The position numbers and the translations under genes were made by a program. DNA of 15,515 nucleotides from JAQIBY01 sp034721855 (GTDB lineage: Bacteria > Bacteroidota > Bacteroidia > Bacteroidales > ML635J-15), in the NCBI GenBank assembly GCA_034721855.1, contig JAYENB010000142.1:1-15515 (forward strand), read 5' to 3'. Below, one piece after another: positions 14,024 to 15,515 of the stretch (within the stretch, counting starts at the first letter, position 1; each line of letters begins with the position of its first letter). A model generated the notes under the pieces. It saw only the letters and a program-made list of their open reading frames with translations. It was not told the origin of the DNA and did no database searches.

Positions 14024-14812
14024 TCAGTGTTTTTCAATTTCCACCACATTATTTCCAAAACTGAGAAAATAAAAATCCTTTGGCAGGTCAGATACATTGA
14101 TAACGGCACCCCCACCGAAACGTACCCGTTCACCAAAGCTGTTGTACAGTTCATACAGGGTTTCTTTTGAAAAAACAATTTCGTCAGTGACCCTGCCGGG
14201 CGTCTTAAGCTTTACTGTTTTGATGTCAAGTTGATATTCCATGGTATCGGAATAATGTACCCTGTTCATGTGATCAATCTGTTTCAGCCGGTACATGTTT
14301 GTGCCGTTATGAGGATAAATCCTGATTTTGTAAGTGTTATCATCGGGGCCACCCTTGCCTTGTACTTCATCAATTGACAGCCATCTGTCCCACCGGTATT
14401 CTTCCACATAAAAAGTAAGTTTGCTTGATTCGTTGGTGGTTTCAACCACAAGATAATCTCCTATCATTTCATGGTCTTTGATTTTATAAGTGCTTAGTGG
14501 TTTTAGCACTTCGGGATTGATTATCAGTGGAGCGCAACTGTTATCATGTTTGAACACGATGGTGATTTCTTCACCGAGTTCCAGTCCCATGCGGTCAAGC
14601 GATACGATAAAAGCACTGGAGCGGACTTCATCGGGTATTTCTTCTCCGTTTATGGTTACGCTTTTGATGCAGAATTCACCTTTCTTATCATCAACAAGGG
14701 AGTTTTGAACAAATAAATTTTTTCCCTGGAAGATGCCTTCAACGCGGGTAATTTCAGCCAGGCTGTTAAGTGTCAGTAACACAGGCAACAATAAAACAAC
14801 TATGTTTTTCAT
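14024..14812 (-). CDS. Secreted protein with a sorting-domain-like C-terminus, function unknown
   Basis: I choose the ATG at 14812 (262 residues). It gives a clean signal peptide (MKNIVVLLLPVLLTLNSLA, cleavage near residue 19), and the frame further upstream (TTG at 14839) runs into the promoter. The mature protein is mostly predicted beta, with a region like VRSSAFIVSLDRMGLELGEE and a fibronectin-like stretch (YRLKQIDHMNRVHYSD) that recalls the YYRLSQVDFDG module of T9SS cargo. The end (YELYNSFGERVRFGGGAVIN, then DLPKDFYFLSFGN and a short basic tail) resembles a type A sorting domain, but is shorter and has K-D-F where G-x-Y is usual. It may be a periplasmic or surface protein. No enzymatic motif is visible and I do not recognise the family. 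Confidence 0.8.
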   Translation of the reverse strand: MKNIVVLLLPVLLTLNSLAEITRVEGIFQGKNLFVQNSLVDDKKGEFCIKSVTINGEEIPDEVRSSAFIVSLDRMGLELGEEITIVFKHDNSCAPLIINPEVLKPLSTYKIKDHEMIGDYLVVETTNESSKLTFYVEEYRWDRWLSIDEVQGKGGPDDNTYKIRIYPHNGTNMYRLKQIDHMNRVHYSDTMEYQLDIKTVKLKTPGRVTDEIVFSKETLYELYNSFGERVRFGGGAVINVSDLPKDFYFLSFGNNVVEIEKH

Positions 14813-14836
14813 AACCCAGTTTTTTTTGATTGGTAA

Positions 14837-14866
14837 CAAATTTAATAATAATCAGATACAATGCAA
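14837..14866 (-). promoter_or_regulatory. Promoter of the secreted-protein gene
   Basis: On the minus strand TTG (14866-14864), 19 nt, TAAATTTG (14844-14837) matches the Bacteroidota consensus in both sequence and spacing. Transcription would start near 14831, leaving a leader of about 19 nt before ATG 14812 and arguing against the upstream TTG start. Confidence 0.6.
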
Positions 14867-14909
14867 TTATTACACCAAAAATCAATTGTTCAATTTTATT
14901 TTCCGTAAT

Positions 14910-15055
14910 TAGTGTTCGTCTATAAAGTCAGTGTCTAATTCATAATGTTCGAGTTCAAGGCTTGCGAAGTATTTATAATCAAGGAGTTTACTTTCGTAAA
15001 TGACTGTTATAAATACGAGCGTAACGCAGAAATCGGACATTATGGACAGACACTA
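14910..15055. repeat. Dispersed terminal-inverted-repeat element, copy 2
   Basis: This 146-bp segment begins TAGTGTTCGTCTATAAAGTC and ends with the complement of TAGTGTCTGTCCATAATGTC. TAATTAG/CTAATTA extends the inverted ends by a few bases. It is the opposite-orientation partner of 104-296 and lacks the nested hairpin found there. No gene is present anywhere in 14867-15515. Confidence 0.75.
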
Positions 15056-15061
15056 ATTAAT

Positions 15062-15382
15062 CAGTATCAGCAAAAGTAGCTCCTTACCGCAAAGACGGAG
15101 AGACGCAAAGTCACGATAGCACGAATTAAAGATTGCATGAGATTTCAAGGGATATCCCTTTATTTTTTCCTGAGTTCTGAATATTTCTCCTTATCGTGCC
15201 ATCACTCCATCGCCAGCTCGCCAACTCGCCCCATCGTGAAATCATGCTGTCGTAACATCGTCACATCGTCCTATTGTGCCTTCTCGCTATCGTCATTTTT
15301 CAGCGTCTTAGCGTCTCGTAATAGTCAGTATCAATTATATGCCTCTGAATATTAAGGTTTTTTTTAGCACTGAGTAATTACT
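15062..15382. repeat. Second repeat-element family, copy B, with ATCGT-rich low-complexity core
   Basis: The right end (15344-15381) and an inner block (15115-15142) match copy A at 12252-12470 in reverse orientation. The outer parts form an imperfect inverted repeat: GAGACGCAAAGTCACGATAG near 15097-15119 against CTATCGTC, then AGCGTCTTAGCGTCTCG, near 15288-15318. The core (15190-15300) repeats words such as CATCGT, TCGCC and ATCGTC irregularly every 8-13 bases. It is longer than copy A because of this core. Confidence 0.6.
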
Positions 15383-15450
15383 ATTTTCGTAACCATTCAC
15401 AGTATATTTATTTAACATCAATTTCTTAGTTTATACATTTTTATAATTTC

Positions 15451-15472
15451 TAATTGACCTAATTGACCTAAT
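15451..15472. repeat. Short 9-bp tandem repeat
   Basis: TAATTGACC occurs twice exactly, then TAAT. The surrounding 15383-15515 is AT-rich and shows no gene or RNA that I can recognise. Confidence 0.7.
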
Positions 15473-15515
15473 CAATACCCAAATCCCAATGTGTAAAATG
15501 TTAACTTACTTTTTT

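Overview
The window looks like a chromosomal segment of a Bacteroidota (Bacteroidetes) bacterium, probably environmental. The evidence is AT-rich DNA, type IX secretion (T9SS) type A C-terminal sorting domains at 2-106 and 770-1013, promoters of the Bacteroidota type (TTG, about 19 nt, TAnnTTTG), almost no Shine-Dalgarno sequences, a LuxE-like acyl-protein synthetase, and dense families of intergenic palindromic repeats. No marker narrows the taxonomy further.

Layout: 1-1013 holds the tail of one T9SS cargo protein and the wreck of a second, separated by a 193-bp terminal-inverted-repeat element. 1177-2262 (minus) is an intact class II Fic AMP-transferase. 2263-2789 is non-coding, with a long-armed hairpin and two adjacent 15-bp tandem repeats. 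2790-9750 (minus) is the core of the window, a three-gene signalling cluster. In transcription order it encodes a 1469-residue PAS/GAF hybrid histidine kinase with two receivers and an HPt domain, a soluble receiver-histidine kinase, and an NtrC-type sigma-54 activator. 9751-12480 is a graveyard of mobile DNA: REP-like hairpins, a transposase with three frameshifts and an internal deletion, a possible group II intron 3' end, a HigA-like antitoxin with an early stop, and the C-terminal half of a tyrosine recombinase cut off at a repeat-element boundary. 12502-12746 is a tRNA-Gln(UUG)/tRNA-Gln(CUG) pair with a recognisable promoter and terminator. 12769-13746 (minus) is the LuxE-like gene, and 14024-14812 (minus) is a secreted protein. 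14840-15515 is gene-free and repeat-rich.

How the genes fit together: the signalling cluster has every part of a His-Asp-His-Asp relay. The large kinase could sense small ligands through five PAS domains and one GAF domain, pass phosphate through its receivers to the HPt, and hand it to the receiver of the second kinase and/or the sigma-54 activator. The second kinase and the activator are only 4 bp apart and probably a cognate pair. What the relay controls cannot be read from the window. The other genes show no clear functional link to it.

The least ordinary signal is non-coding. At least two element families occur twice each: 104-296 with 14910-15055, and 12252-12470 with 15062-15382. Their members lie in opposite orientation, and their boundaries coincide with broken genes. 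A third shared sequence, at 1118-1163 and 11386-11432, lies just 3' of two accessory genes. I did not find a convincing new enzymatic system. The best candidates for something undescribed are the three-protein relay and these repeat families.
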